Assembly (NCBI GenBank): GCA_036745245.1
Contig: DAIOGN010000167.1
Location: 1-5,774 of the forward strand
Length of the DNA: 5,774 nucleotides
Reading direction: 5' to 3'
Source: DAIOGN01 sp036745245
Lineage (GTDB): Bacteria; Zixibacteria; MSB-5A5; JAUVRN01
Below, piece after piece: positions 1-5,774 of the stretch. Each line of letters opens with the position of its first letter. Within the stretch, counting starts at the first letter, position 1. The notes under the pieces were generated by a model that saw only the letters and a list, made by a program, of their open reading frames with translations, was not told the DNA's origin and made no database searches. Both the position numbers and the translations under genes were made by a program.

Positions 1-1245
1 GAAGAGCATGTGACTGCGGATGATCTCCCGGGCGTGCAGCGAGGCGTCGATGATCTTCTTAATATCCTCGCGCGTTGCTCCCGACGTGTCGGGCTCGCGC
101 GTGATCAACTGGGCCAGCCCGAGGATGTTGGCCAGGGGCTCGTTGATCTCGTGGGCCACTCCGGCCGCCAGCTGGCCGATGGTGGCCAGGCGGTCGGCAT
201 GGCGAAGCTGCGTCTCGAGCTGCAGCCGTTTCCGCCCGATGAAGCGGCGCTGCAGATCATGCGACAGGTGAGTGGCTACGGCATCGAGCAGATGCCGCTC
301 CTCCACCAGGAACGGGCGCGGTCCCGCGTCGGGTGTGGGCAGGAGATATCTCACTTCCACCTCTCCACGGTCCTGGCCGTCGATGCGGATAGGCGCGGTC
401 AACGTGTGCACGGCCTCTCCAAACGTGCGCGTGCGGAAGACACTTTCGTCGTAGCTGATCTGCGCGGCCGCCCGGTCGGGGTATTGCCACGCGGGCGGCA
501 GGAGTTCCACGGCCTGCTCCAGAAACGCCGCCTGCGTGAGGTCGGAGCGGTCGGTGAGCAGCGCGAGGCCGTACAGACAGGTGAGTTCCTTGACGCGTTC
601 GCGCAGCGCCGCGTGGGCGCGTCGCGTCGCCACGGCCAGTCCCAGGTAGGTCGCCATGGCTTCGAATTCACCCATGCGGGACCTGGTCACGAAGTTTCGT
701 CGCCGGCTCTGCAGGAGGAGCAGGCCGAGCAGCTCGGCTTCCACGGCGAACGGGATCACAGCGAGCGACGGAAAGTCCAGGGCCGGATCGCTCACCGGGA
801 GTGCGCGAGCCAAACGGGATGTGCGCAGCCAGCCCAGGTGCCGCGCGGTATCGCCCGACCAGAAGCTGCCGTGAGGGGTGGTGCGGCTCGAGCGGCGGTC
901 GATGCGGCCGGAGAGCACGCTGTCGCAGAGCTTTTCGAGCCCACCGTCCGCTGCGCCCGCACGGCGGTGTGTACCGGCGGGATATTCCAGAACACTATAC
1001 TCGGAGGTCTCCGCCGGGCCGCACGTGCGCCAACGATAGCGGACCTCCCGGTCGGAGAGGCGGATCTCGAGCGCGTCGCACCCCGACAGCTCAAGGATCA
1101 TGGCCGAAACGTCCTGAAGAAACTCGAGGCGATGGCCGCCGCGGTGAGCCTGATGCAACAGCTGCTGCGCCAGATCGCCGAGCGGCAGGTCGCCGGTCTT
1201 CGCCTGGTGTCTCGCTTTCTTCTTCGCAGCAACGCGTCCTGTCAC
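1..1245 (-). CDS. Sensor histidine kinase with GAF-like domains (C-terminus beyond window)
   Basis: This frame reads open for 415 codons from a GTG at 1243-1245 to the left edge, so the protein is missing its C-terminal part. Expected role, from family knowledge: autophosphorylate on a histidine in response to a signal and pass the phosphate to a response regulator. Residues about 20-210 look like a GAF-type region (FLQDVSAMILELSGCDALEIRL at 42-63 in two pieces: start FLQDV, end ALEIRL; then PFAVEAELLGLLLLQS at 165-180). Residues about 211-335 form a second GAF-like region with KELTCLYGL (219-227) and LLPPAWQYP (248-256), a signature seen in many environmental kinases. The HisKA H-box follows: VAHEINEPLANILGLAQLI at 363-381, phospho-accepting His365. 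No membrane segment is visible, so it is probably cytosolic. The GTG start is chosen because an in-frame TAA lies 3 nt upstream, the first internal Met (49) would cut into conserved sequence, and GGGGGTGG lies 8 nt upstream. The catalytic HATPase domain is presumed to lie past the edge. The signal and partner regulator are unknown. Confidence 0.9.
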   Translation of the reverse strand, partial: MTGRVAAKKKARHQAKTGDLPLGDLAQQLLHQAHRGGHRLEFLQDVSAMILELSGCDALEIRLSDREVRYRWRTCGPAETSEYSVLEYPAGTHRRAGAADGGLEKLCDSVLSGRIDRRSSRTTPHGSFWSGDTARHLGWLRTSRLARALPVSDPALDFPSLAVIPFAVEAELLGLLLLQSRRRNFVTRSRMGEFEAMATYLGLAVATRRAHAALRERVKELTCLYGLALLTDRSDLTQAAFLEQAVELLPPAWQYPDRAAAQISYDESVFRTRTFGEAVHTLTAPIRIDGQDRGEVEVRYLLPTPDAGPRPFLVEERHLLDAVATHLSHDLQRRFIGRKRLQLETQLRHADRLATIGQLAAGVAHEINEPLANILGLAQLITREPDTSGATREDIKKIIDASLHAREIIRSHMLF

Positions 1246-1248
1246 GGC

Positions 1249-1281
1249 TTAAGCCACCCCCGGATGCGGCGCGGCGCCCAT
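1249..1281 (-). other. Possible 10-codon leader mini-ORF before the kinase
   Basis: An ATG at 1279-1281 opens a reading frame of ten codons (MGAAPHPGVA) closed by TAA at 1249-1251. It is in the same frame as the kinase, whose GTG begins 3 nt later. Such an arrangement would allow translational coupling by re-initiation. No Shine-Dalgarno sequence lies at proper distance upstream of this ATG (GGGAGG is about 17 nt away), so translation is doubtful. It may equally be chance, or the remnant of an originally longer kinase N-terminus interrupted by the TAA. Confidence 0.2.
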
Positions 1282-1289
1282 GGTGGCTT
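1251..1289 (-). promoter_or_regulatory. Stem-loop covering the kinase ribosome binding site
   Basis: On the minus strand AAGCCACC (1289-1282) and GGTGGCTT (1258-1251) form a perfect 8-bp inverted repeat around a 23-nt loop. The loop can itself fold a small GGCG-CCG-CGCC hairpin. The 3' arm includes most of the purine-rich GGGGGTGG that is the only candidate Shine-Dalgarno site for the kinase GTG at 1245. In the transcript the hairpin could limit kinase translation, or it could act as a weak attenuator. There is no U tract after it, so a standard intrinsic terminator is unlikely. The pairing is seen directly; the function is inferred. Confidence 0.35.
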
Positions 1290-1358
1290 GCGACCGCACC
1301 TCCCGCCTGAGACTAATGTGGTCTGCCGCACCGCCGGCGGCAAGTGGGTGACGCGGAC

Positions 1359-1395
1359 ATGGGTGCAGGTGAGAGAGGGTGTGCGAGAAGAGGCT
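1359..1395 (-). terminator. Candidate Rho-utilisation (rut-like) stretch downstream of the transporter
   Basis: Starting about 13 nt after the transporter stop codon, the transcript sense strand has a 37-nt pyrimidine-rich tract with about 19 C and only 3 G. A C-over-G bubble of this kind is typical of Rho-dependent termination sites. No stem-loop with a U tract exists in the 163-bp spacer, so a Rho-type stop is the more plausible way to end or reduce transcription between the transporter and the kinase. This rests on composition only. Confidence 0.22.
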
Positions 1396-1408
1396 GGCGG
1401 AACGGCGT

Positions 1409-3538
1409 TTACTTGTTGTTACCTGACAGACCGACGCGGTAAAGCACGTACATGATGAGCGCGAAGGGGATGAGCGCGAACCAGTCGGCCTCGGCGAGAG
1501 GCCCCACCACGTGCGACATGTTGATGCCCGCATCGAGCCCGCCGCCCGTGAGGCCCGCCAGCACGACGCCCATGATGGCGGCGCCGGCGATGAAGCCGGA
1601 AGAGAGAAGCACGCCGGGCGAGAACTCGGCCTCTGCCTCCGACGATTTGCGCTTCTTGTCCACCAGGGCGCGCACGAGGCCGCCCGCCATGATGGGGGCC
1701 GAACTGGACAGGGGCAGATAGAGGCCCACGGCGAACGGCAGAGACGACACTCCCACCAGTTCCATGACCAGCGCCAGGAAGATGCCGATGAGCACCAGTC
1801 CCCACGGCAGCTTCTGCGTGAGGATACCGTCGATGATGAGGCCGAACAGGCGAGCCTTGGGTGAGTCGAGTTTGGTGACGGGCTTGCCATCGACTTCCGA
1901 CACCACGCCTGCGATGCCTGGATCCACGAGGTACCGGATCTGCCCGGCATCGTCGACCAGATACTTCCCTGCCAGTACGGTTCCCGTTTGCTCTGCCAAC
2001 CTGTGCACGTGGTAGGTGTTTCCATCCGGGCCCACCTGCGTTTCGGTCCCGACGTTCGTGGCTGTGTAATCGGGGTGCGAGATGGTCGACACCGTGGTGT
2101 ACGCATCGTTGAGCCCGATCACGATCACGCCGATCACGAGCGCGCTGGTGATCACGCCCACCATGATGGCGATCTGCTGAAGACGCGGAGTGGCCCCCAC
2201 GAGATACCCGGTCTTGAGGTCCTGGCTGATCGTTCCGCCGTTGGACGCGGCGATGCAGACGATGGCGGCCGTGGACAGGGCCATGGCTCGGTACGACACG
2301 CCGGTCCAGCCCGCCGCCAGAAACAAAAGACAGGTGATGAGCAGCGTGGCCACCGTCATGCCCGAGATGGGATTGGACGAGGAGCCGATTTCGCCGGTGA
2401 TGCGGCTGGACACCGTCACGAAGAAGAAACCGAAGAGCACGATCAGCACGGCCGAGATCGCGTTGATGTGCAGCACGGGCGCGAGCCAGATGGCCAGCAC
2501 GAGTCCGAGTGAGCCAAACACCACCAGAGACATCGGGAGATCCTGGTCGGTGCGGGGGATGGACTCCTTTACCGCGGTTCCCTTGCGGGAGTCCATAAAC
2601 GTGCGGAATCCGCGACGAAACGCGGACACGATGAGCGGAAAAGACCGGATCAGGCTGATGATGCCCCCGGTGGCCACGGCCCCGGCGCCGATGTAGAGCA
2701 CATAGGCGTTGCGCACCTCGTTGGGGCTCATGTCCCGGATGAGTTTGGTGGCGGGAAACATCATGGTGGTCAGATGCTCGCCGAAGATCGTGATCGCCGG
2801 AATGAGGATGAGGTAGGCGAGGATGCCGCCCGCGAACATGTTGGCGGCCACTTTGGGGCCGATGATGTAGCCCACGCCCAGAAGTTCCGGCGTGATCTCA
2901 GCCGAGACCGAGGCGCCCTTGAAGAACGTGAGCAGGCGCGTGGGGATCTCCGCCCACAGTTTCATGCCCGCGTTGAAAAACTTGTACAGAGCGCCGATGC
3001 CGAAGCCCAGAAACACCGTCTTGGCCTCGGTTCCCCCCTTCTCCCCCACGATGAGCACATCCGCGCACGCGGTGCCTTCGGGATAGGTGAGCCGGCCGTG
3101 TTCCTTCACGATGAGCCCCTGCCGCAGAGGGATCATCATCAACACGCCCAGCAATCCACCCAGAAGGGAGATGACGAGGATAGGCACCAGTTCCATGTCC
3201 ATGCCCAGGAGCAGTACCACCGGCATGGTGGTGGCCACGCCGAACGCGATCGATTCGCCGGCCGAGCCCGTGGTCTGGACGATGTTGTTCTCGAGAATGG
3301 TGGCGCGGCCCAGCACGCGGAACAGGGTGATCGACAGCACCGCGATGGGAATGGAGGCGCTCACGGTCATTCCCACCTTCAGGGCGAGATACACCGAGGA
3401 GGCCGCGAACACGATCCCCAGGATGGAGCCCAGCAGGATGGCCCTCAGCGTGAACTCGCGGGGCGATTCCGAGGCCGGCACGAACGGCTTGAATTCGGCG
3501 TGAGCCGGGGGTGCCGGTGACTTCACCTTGGGCTGCAT
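1409..3538 (-). CDS. OPT-family (oligopeptide transporter type) integral membrane transporter
   Basis: A complete 709-residue protein, close to the usual length of the prokaryotic OPT family (the putative oligopeptide transporter subfamily, TIGR00733 type). The family moves small peptides or metal-chelate-like substrates across the inner membrane, probably by proton-coupled secondary transport. The substrate here cannot be told. Hydrophobic segments begin at about residue 31 and continue to about 700, except for loops. Family-like motifs are NIVQTTGSAGESIAFG (85-100), LTYPEGTACADVL (150-162), GSSSNPISGMTVATL (385-399) and NGGTISQDLKTGYLVGATP (433-451). A hydrophilic stretch at about 480-565 separates two membrane blocks and carries GKYLVDDAGQIRYLVDPG (524-541); membrane segments resume at LPWGLVLIG (577-585). 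The first 30 residues are a soluble Pro-rich tail. The ATG at 3536-3538 is the only early start: an in-frame TAG lies at 3548-3550 and the next Met is residue 57. No Shine-Dalgarno sequence precedes it. The kinase gene follows on the same strand after 163 bp. Confidence 0.95.
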   Translation of the reverse strand: MQPKVKSPAPPAHAEFKPFVPASESPREFTLRAILLGSILGIVFAASSVYLALKVGMTVSASIPIAVLSITLFRVLGRATILENNIVQTTGSAGESIAFGVATTMPVVLLLGMDMELVPILVISLLGGLLGVLMMIPLRQGLIVKEHGRLTYPEGTACADVLIVGEKGGTEAKTVFLGFGIGALYKFFNAGMKLWAEIPTRLLTFFKGASVSAEITPELLGVGYIIGPKVAANMFAGGILAYLILIPAITIFGEHLTTMMFPATKLIRDMSPNEVRNAYVLYIGAGAVATGGIISLIRSFPLIVSAFRRGFRTFMDSRKGTAVKESIPRTDQDLPMSLVVFGSLGLVLAIWLAPVLHINAISAVLIVLFGFFFVTVSSRITGEIGSSSNPISGMTVATLLITCLLFLAAGWTGVSYRAMALSTAAIVCIAASNGGTISQDLKTGYLVGATPRLQQIAIMVGVITSALVIGVIVIGLNDAYTTVSTISHPDYTATNVGTETQVGPDGNTYHVHRLAEQTGTVLAGKYLVDDAGQIRYLVDPGIAGVVSEVDGKPVTKLDSPKARLFGLIIDGILTQKLPWGLVLIGIFLALVMELVGVSSLPFAVGLYLPLSSSAPIMAGGLVRALVDKKRKSSEAEAEFSPGVLLSSGFIAGAAIMGVVLAGLTGGGLDAGINMSHVVGPLAEADWFALIPFALIMYVLYRVGLSGNNK

Positions 3539-3543
3539 GGGAA

Positions 3544-3560
3544 GGGTCTAATTTAGACCC
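3544..3560. promoter_or_regulatory. Perfect 17-bp palindrome, putative operator for the transporter
   Basis: GGGTCTAA-T-TTAGACCC is a perfect inverted repeat with 8-bp arms and a single central base. On the transporter strand it ends 5 nt before the ATG. Its symmetry, AT core and position fit an operator bound by a dimeric repressor. A weak promoter-like pair for the transporter, TTGCCG (3579-3574) and TAAATT (3555-3550) with an 18-nt gap, would place the -10 box inside the palindrome and the transcript start only a few nucleotides from the ATG. As RNA it could also fold a short hairpin. The regulator is unknown; no regulator gene is visible in the window. Confidence 0.45.
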
Positions 3561-3601
3561 GGCCGGCTCCTGGCGGCAACAGCTAAGCTGGGCGGGTGGG
3601 T

Positions 3602-3619
3602 GGAGTCGAGTATGACTCC
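3602..3619. repeat. Short inverted repeat in the divergent intergenic region
   Basis: GGAGTC and GACTCC flank a 6-nt spacer (GAGTAT). On either strand this could form a small hairpin, and outer GGGT/ACCC pairing is possible with a bulge. No U tract follows. It lies between the two divergent start regions, upstream of the transporter, and could be a second protein-binding site or chance. Confidence 0.25.
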
Positions 3620-3729
3620 GGCTACCCATCAGGCACGTTGCACACCTGAGTCCAGCCAGGAGGACGCGCCGATAACAAACCGTTCAGTCAGTTGCGGTTC
3701 CTGACCGAGGTGGCAGCCGCTCGCCAACA

Positions 3730-3759
3730 TTGACTTTGCCTTTCGGATTGCGGTATTAT
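3730..3759 (+). promoter_or_regulatory. Sigma70-like promoter for the secreted-protein gene
   Basis: TTGACT (3730-3735) and TATTAT (3754-3759) each match five of six bases of the -35 and -10 consensus and are separated by 18 nt. The predicted start near 3766 gives a 5' leader of about 90 nt before the ATG at 3855. This AT-rich block stands out in a GC-rich surrounding. The call rests on motif match, spacing and position only. Confidence 0.55.
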
Positions 3760-3842
3760 GACGGCCACATTATTAAGGCGCCCGTCCCGGTTCCCTGGCG
3801 CCCGCTCGGTACATTGACATCCATTTCAGCCACCAAAACTGC

Positions 3843-3848
3843 AAGGAG
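3843..3848 (+). promoter_or_regulatory. Shine-Dalgarno site of the secreted-protein gene
   Basis: AAGGAG lies 6 nt upstream of the ATG at 3855-3857. It is a strong match to the anti-Shine-Dalgarno sequence and fixes the start codon. It contrasts with the transporter, which has no such site. Confidence 0.85.
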
Positions 3849-3854
3849 AAGTCT

Positions 3855-5774
3855 ATGCGTCGAAACGTCGTGTCGTGCGCCACTATCCTATGGCTCGCCC
3901 TCTGTTTCGCGGCCCAGGCGTCCACTGTACCACTTCTGGTCCCGCATCAGGGCCGACTCCTCGACGACAATGATGCACCGGTGTCCGGCATGCGTGCTCT
4001 GACGTTTGCACTCTACGAGGCGCCGGCAGGCGGCGTAGCACTCTGGACCGAGTTGCATGGTGCCGTGATGATTGAGGACGGGTTGTTCACTGTGAGCCTC
4101 GGCTCCGTGACACCGCTCAGTCAGGACCTCCTGTCTCCGCCCTCGGCTCCGCCACCCTTCGAGCGATACCTGGAAGTGCGGGTGGATGGCGTCGCGCTTA
4201 CGCCGCGGATCCGGCTCGCCACGGTCCCCTATTCGATGACCTCGACACGCGTCGATGGCGACGTGGTAACGGCGCCCGGCGAGCTTCACATGTCGAGCCT
4301 GGGCGGCAGCACGACGGGTACGATTCGCACATCCACAGACTCCGCGGGGTATTCGTTTTCCACGGGTGGTGCTTCCACCGTCTCGTCCTGGACGTCTGCT
4401 AACACAGCCATAGTCTCGGTGTCCAACGCCCCGGGGCTGAAGGGCATAGCGACGAGTTCGACAGCCAGCAAATCCTCCATCACCATGCTTGAGGGCGGAC
4501 TCGAGTCCGCATCGCTTGAGTCCACCGACGATTCGACCCGCCTGTTGCTGTCGAGCAGACGACAGGGAGACGCATTTGTCAATCAGTTCCAGTGCGAGCT
4601 GTCGAAGGACATCACCAGAGTCTCGCTGGACAGTGACTCGGATGGCGACGGCGAACCGGAATCCGGAATGGAATTCACCGCCCGGTCCAAGCAGTCTGAG
4701 TCCAAGTCCAATACGAAAGCTGCGTTTACGGCTCAGTCCCGAATGTTCAGCGACACCGCGTCGGGAGGCATGGAGACCTCCCTCGACCTCGACAACGACG
4801 GGACGCCGGAGGTGTCGTCCAGCAACGAGAGTACAGCGTCAGGCAGCGTGTCCAGGTGGATCGGACGCACGGGCAGCACCACGGGCACGATCCGGATGAT
4901 GGCATCGCCGGACAGTACGGTGGAGGTTATTGACGCCGACTCCGACGACGATGGCCTGTGCGACGCGCAGGTTGTCGTTCGCGTGACACCCAGCGATGGG
5001 CTGGCGGACGGCGAAGGATCCATCATGGTGAGCACCGATCACGCTGCGGGCGGCCCACGCCAATCCGTGTCCCTCGACGGAAGCTCCAGCCACGCGCGAA
5101 CCGTATGCGTGTCCGACCTGGATCGAGATGGCATCGATGACGTGGTCGTGGCAAGTTCCTCGAGCGCCACCGGCGCCGTGTCGAATTGGTACGTGGACAG
5201 CGATGACGACGGCGTTCCCGAGTCCAGCATGGAATTGCAGTGCAGTCCCGGCGGCACATCGTCCAAAGCAATCCAGACCAAGGGCTCCGGCGCGATCGCG
5301 AGCGTTCGATCCTCCACCCCTCTCGCTGCCGACAGTGGCGCCACCCTGGTACTGGACTACGATGACGACGGCGACGGAGTATCAACGTTCAGACTGGTCG
5401 ACCGGGCCGAACCTGTCCTGGTGAGCAGCACCATGGAAGCGGATACCGACGATGACGGCCTCGGGGACAACATCATTGAAGCCAAGGTGACACCGACGAT
5501 GTGCTCCCACTCCATCACAACCAAGGGCACGGGTGCACAGGCTGGCCGGATATTTCTGGACGGATCCAGGTCGCAGGACGACGGCGTGATCAAGAACTTC
5601 CTGTGGCAGCAGGTGTCGGGCCCGGGTGGCTTCGTGACCGAGCGGGAAGTCTCCATGGACATAGACAGCGGCGGGTCCTCAATGTCGATTTCAAATGCCG
5701 ACGGCACGCGGGGGCAGATCACGGCTCGCTCGGGCATGAGCGGCAGCACCACGGCCACCATCCGCATGGCGACC
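3855..5774 (+). CDS. Large secreted surface protein with DxDxDG calcium-type motifs (partial, C-terminus beyond window)
   Basis: The frame is open for 640 codons from ATG 3855 to the right edge. Residues 1-22 form a Sec signal peptide: RR at 2-3, hydrophobic core VVSCATILWLALCFAA, and AQA at 20-22 as a signal peptidase I site. No lipobox is present. Residues about 28-130 match a widespread but poorly characterised N-terminal domain of surface proteins: VPHQGRLLDDNDAPVSG (29-45), LTFALYEAPAGGVALWTE (49-66), GLFTVSLGSVTPLS (76-89) and RYLEVRVDG…PRIRLATVPYSM (104-128). The rest is Ser/Thr-rich beta-type sequence with acidic DxDxDG loops starting at about 259, 311, 362, 421, 448, 501 and 530, of the type that binds calcium in thrombospondin-3 or VCBS/FG-GAP repeats (DLDRDGIDDVVVAS at 421-434 is the most VCBS-like). 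GSTTGTIR occurs at 151-158 and 340-347, with GSTTATIR at 630-637. Probably exported and exposed as an adhesin or fibre-like protein; its actual function is unknown. Confidence 0.88.
   Translation, partial: MRRNVVSCATILWLALCFAAQASTVPLLVPHQGRLLDDNDAPVSGMRALTFALYEAPAGGVALWTELHGAVMIEDGLFTVSLGSVTPLSQDLLSPPSAPPPFERYLEVRVDGVALTPRIRLATVPYSMTSTRVDGDVVTAPGELHMSSLGGSTTGTIRTSTDSAGYSFSTGGASTVSSWTSANTAIVSVSNAPGLKGIATSSTASKSSITMLEGGLESASLESTDDSTRLLLSSRRQGDAFVNQFQCELSKDITRVSLDSDSDGDGEPESGMEFTARSKQSESKSNTKAAFTAQSRMFSDTASGGMETSLDLDNDGTPEVSSSNESTASGSVSRWIGRTGSTTGTIRMMASPDSTVEVIDADSDDDGLCDAQVVVRVTPSDGLADGEGSIMVSTDHAAGGPRQSVSLDGSSSHARTVCVSDLDRDGIDDVVVASSSSATGAVSNWYVDSDDDGVPESSMELQCSPGGTSSKAIQTKGSGAIASVRSSTPLAADSGATLVLDYDDDGDGVSTFRLVDRAEPVLVSSTMEADTDDDGLGDNIIEAKVTPTMCSHSITTKGTGAQAGRIFLDGSRSQDDGVIKNFLWQQVSGPGGFVTEREVSMDIDSGGSSMSISNADGTRGQITARSGMSGSTTATIRMAT

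Larger units (their letters stand above)
3539..3854. other. Divergent intergenic region (316 bp)
   Basis: This separates the leftward transporter from the rightward secreted-protein gene and carries the start signals for both. Beyond the palindrome, the short inverted repeat, the promoter and the Shine-Dalgarno site, it has an 8-bp direct repeat ACATTGAC at 3727-3734 and 3811-3818. The first copy overlaps the -35 box. No RNA gene or further coding frame could be supported. Confidence 0.7.

Noticed and set aside
1325..1341. GCCGC/GCGGC hairpin between transporter and kinase as an intrinsic terminator
   Set aside because: The stem is only 5 bp, no U tract follows on the minus strand, and such GC palindromes are common by chance at this base composition.
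10..1455. Plus-strand open frame of 481 codons opposite the kinase
   Set aside because: Its composition is Arg/Gly/Ala-rich without domains, and the opposite strand carries an unmistakable GAF/HisKA kinase over the same bases. It is a GC-rich antisense shadow.
1249..2106. Minus-strand open frame of 285 codons overlapping the transporter's 3' half
   Set aside because: It is a Ser/Arg/Trp-rich out-of-frame reading of the transporter. Only its last ten codons were kept, as a possible mini-ORF.
2774..3520. Plus-strand open frame of 248 codons opposite the transporter's 5' half
   Set aside because: His/Asp/Arg-rich low-complexity translation with no start signal and no recognisable domain; complementary to conserved OPT motifs.
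2898..3629. Minus-strand open frame of 243 codons running through the transporter start
   Set aside because: Out-of-frame shadow, His/Arg/Gly-rich, with no domain; the OPT frame is clearly the coding one.
3814..3819. Perfect TTGACA as a second -35 box
   Set aside because: No -10-like hexamer occurs 16-19 nt downstream (the region reads CAAAACTGCAAGG), and it would start transcription at or beyond the Shine-Dalgarno site.
3888..4289. Minus-strand frames opposite the secreted protein (also those around 4286-4582, 4733-5035 and 5357-5767)
   Set aside because: They mirror the Asp/Ser repeats of the plus-strand gene, which has a strong Shine-Dalgarno site, a signal peptide and a conserved N-terminal domain.

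Overview
The window is a GC-rich bacterial segment with three protein genes. One is cut by the left edge (minus strand), one is complete (minus strand), and one is cut by the right edge (plus strand). No tRNA, rRNA, CRISPR array, transposase or other mobile element was recognised. Lineage cannot be fixed from the sequence. The GAF/HisKA kinase type, the OPT-family transporter and the large secreted protein with an N-terminal 'xPxQGRL…' domain and many DxDxDG motifs resemble genes known from uncultured or environmental phyla of the FCB group, Eisenbacteria-like lineages or deltaproteobacteria-like bacteria. This is inference, not a classification.

Layout. Positions 1-1245 (minus): the first 415 residues of a cytosolic-looking sensor histidine kinase, with two GAF-like sensory regions followed by the HisKA dimerisation/phosphoacceptor region. 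The ATPase domain lies beyond the left edge. Positions 1246-1408: a 163-bp spacer. It holds a C-rich, G-poor transcript stretch just after the transporter stop, a stem-loop whose 3' arm covers the likely ribosome binding site of the kinase, and a 10-codon mini-ORF ending 3 nt before the kinase start. Positions 1409-3538 (minus): a complete 709-residue OPT-family (oligopeptide transporter type) integral membrane protein. Positions 3539-3854: a divergent intergenic region. It has a perfect 17-bp palindrome 5 nt upstream of the transporter ATG, and a good sigma70-like promoter followed by a clear Shine-Dalgarno site for the rightward gene. Positions 3855-5774 (plus): the first 640 residues of a secreted, Ser/Thr-rich, calcium-motif-rich surface protein that continues past the right edge.

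The two minus-strand genes could be partly co-transcribed, but the 163-bp spacer, the hairpin and the rut-like stretch argue for separate or modulated expression. Nothing in the sequence links the secreted protein functionally to the transporter or kinase. The most interesting points are the perfect palindrome at the transporter start, which has no Shine-Dalgarno site, the hairpin and mini-ORF at the kinase start, and the poorly classified repeat architecture of the secreted protein. No clear case for a new multi-gene system can be made from this window.
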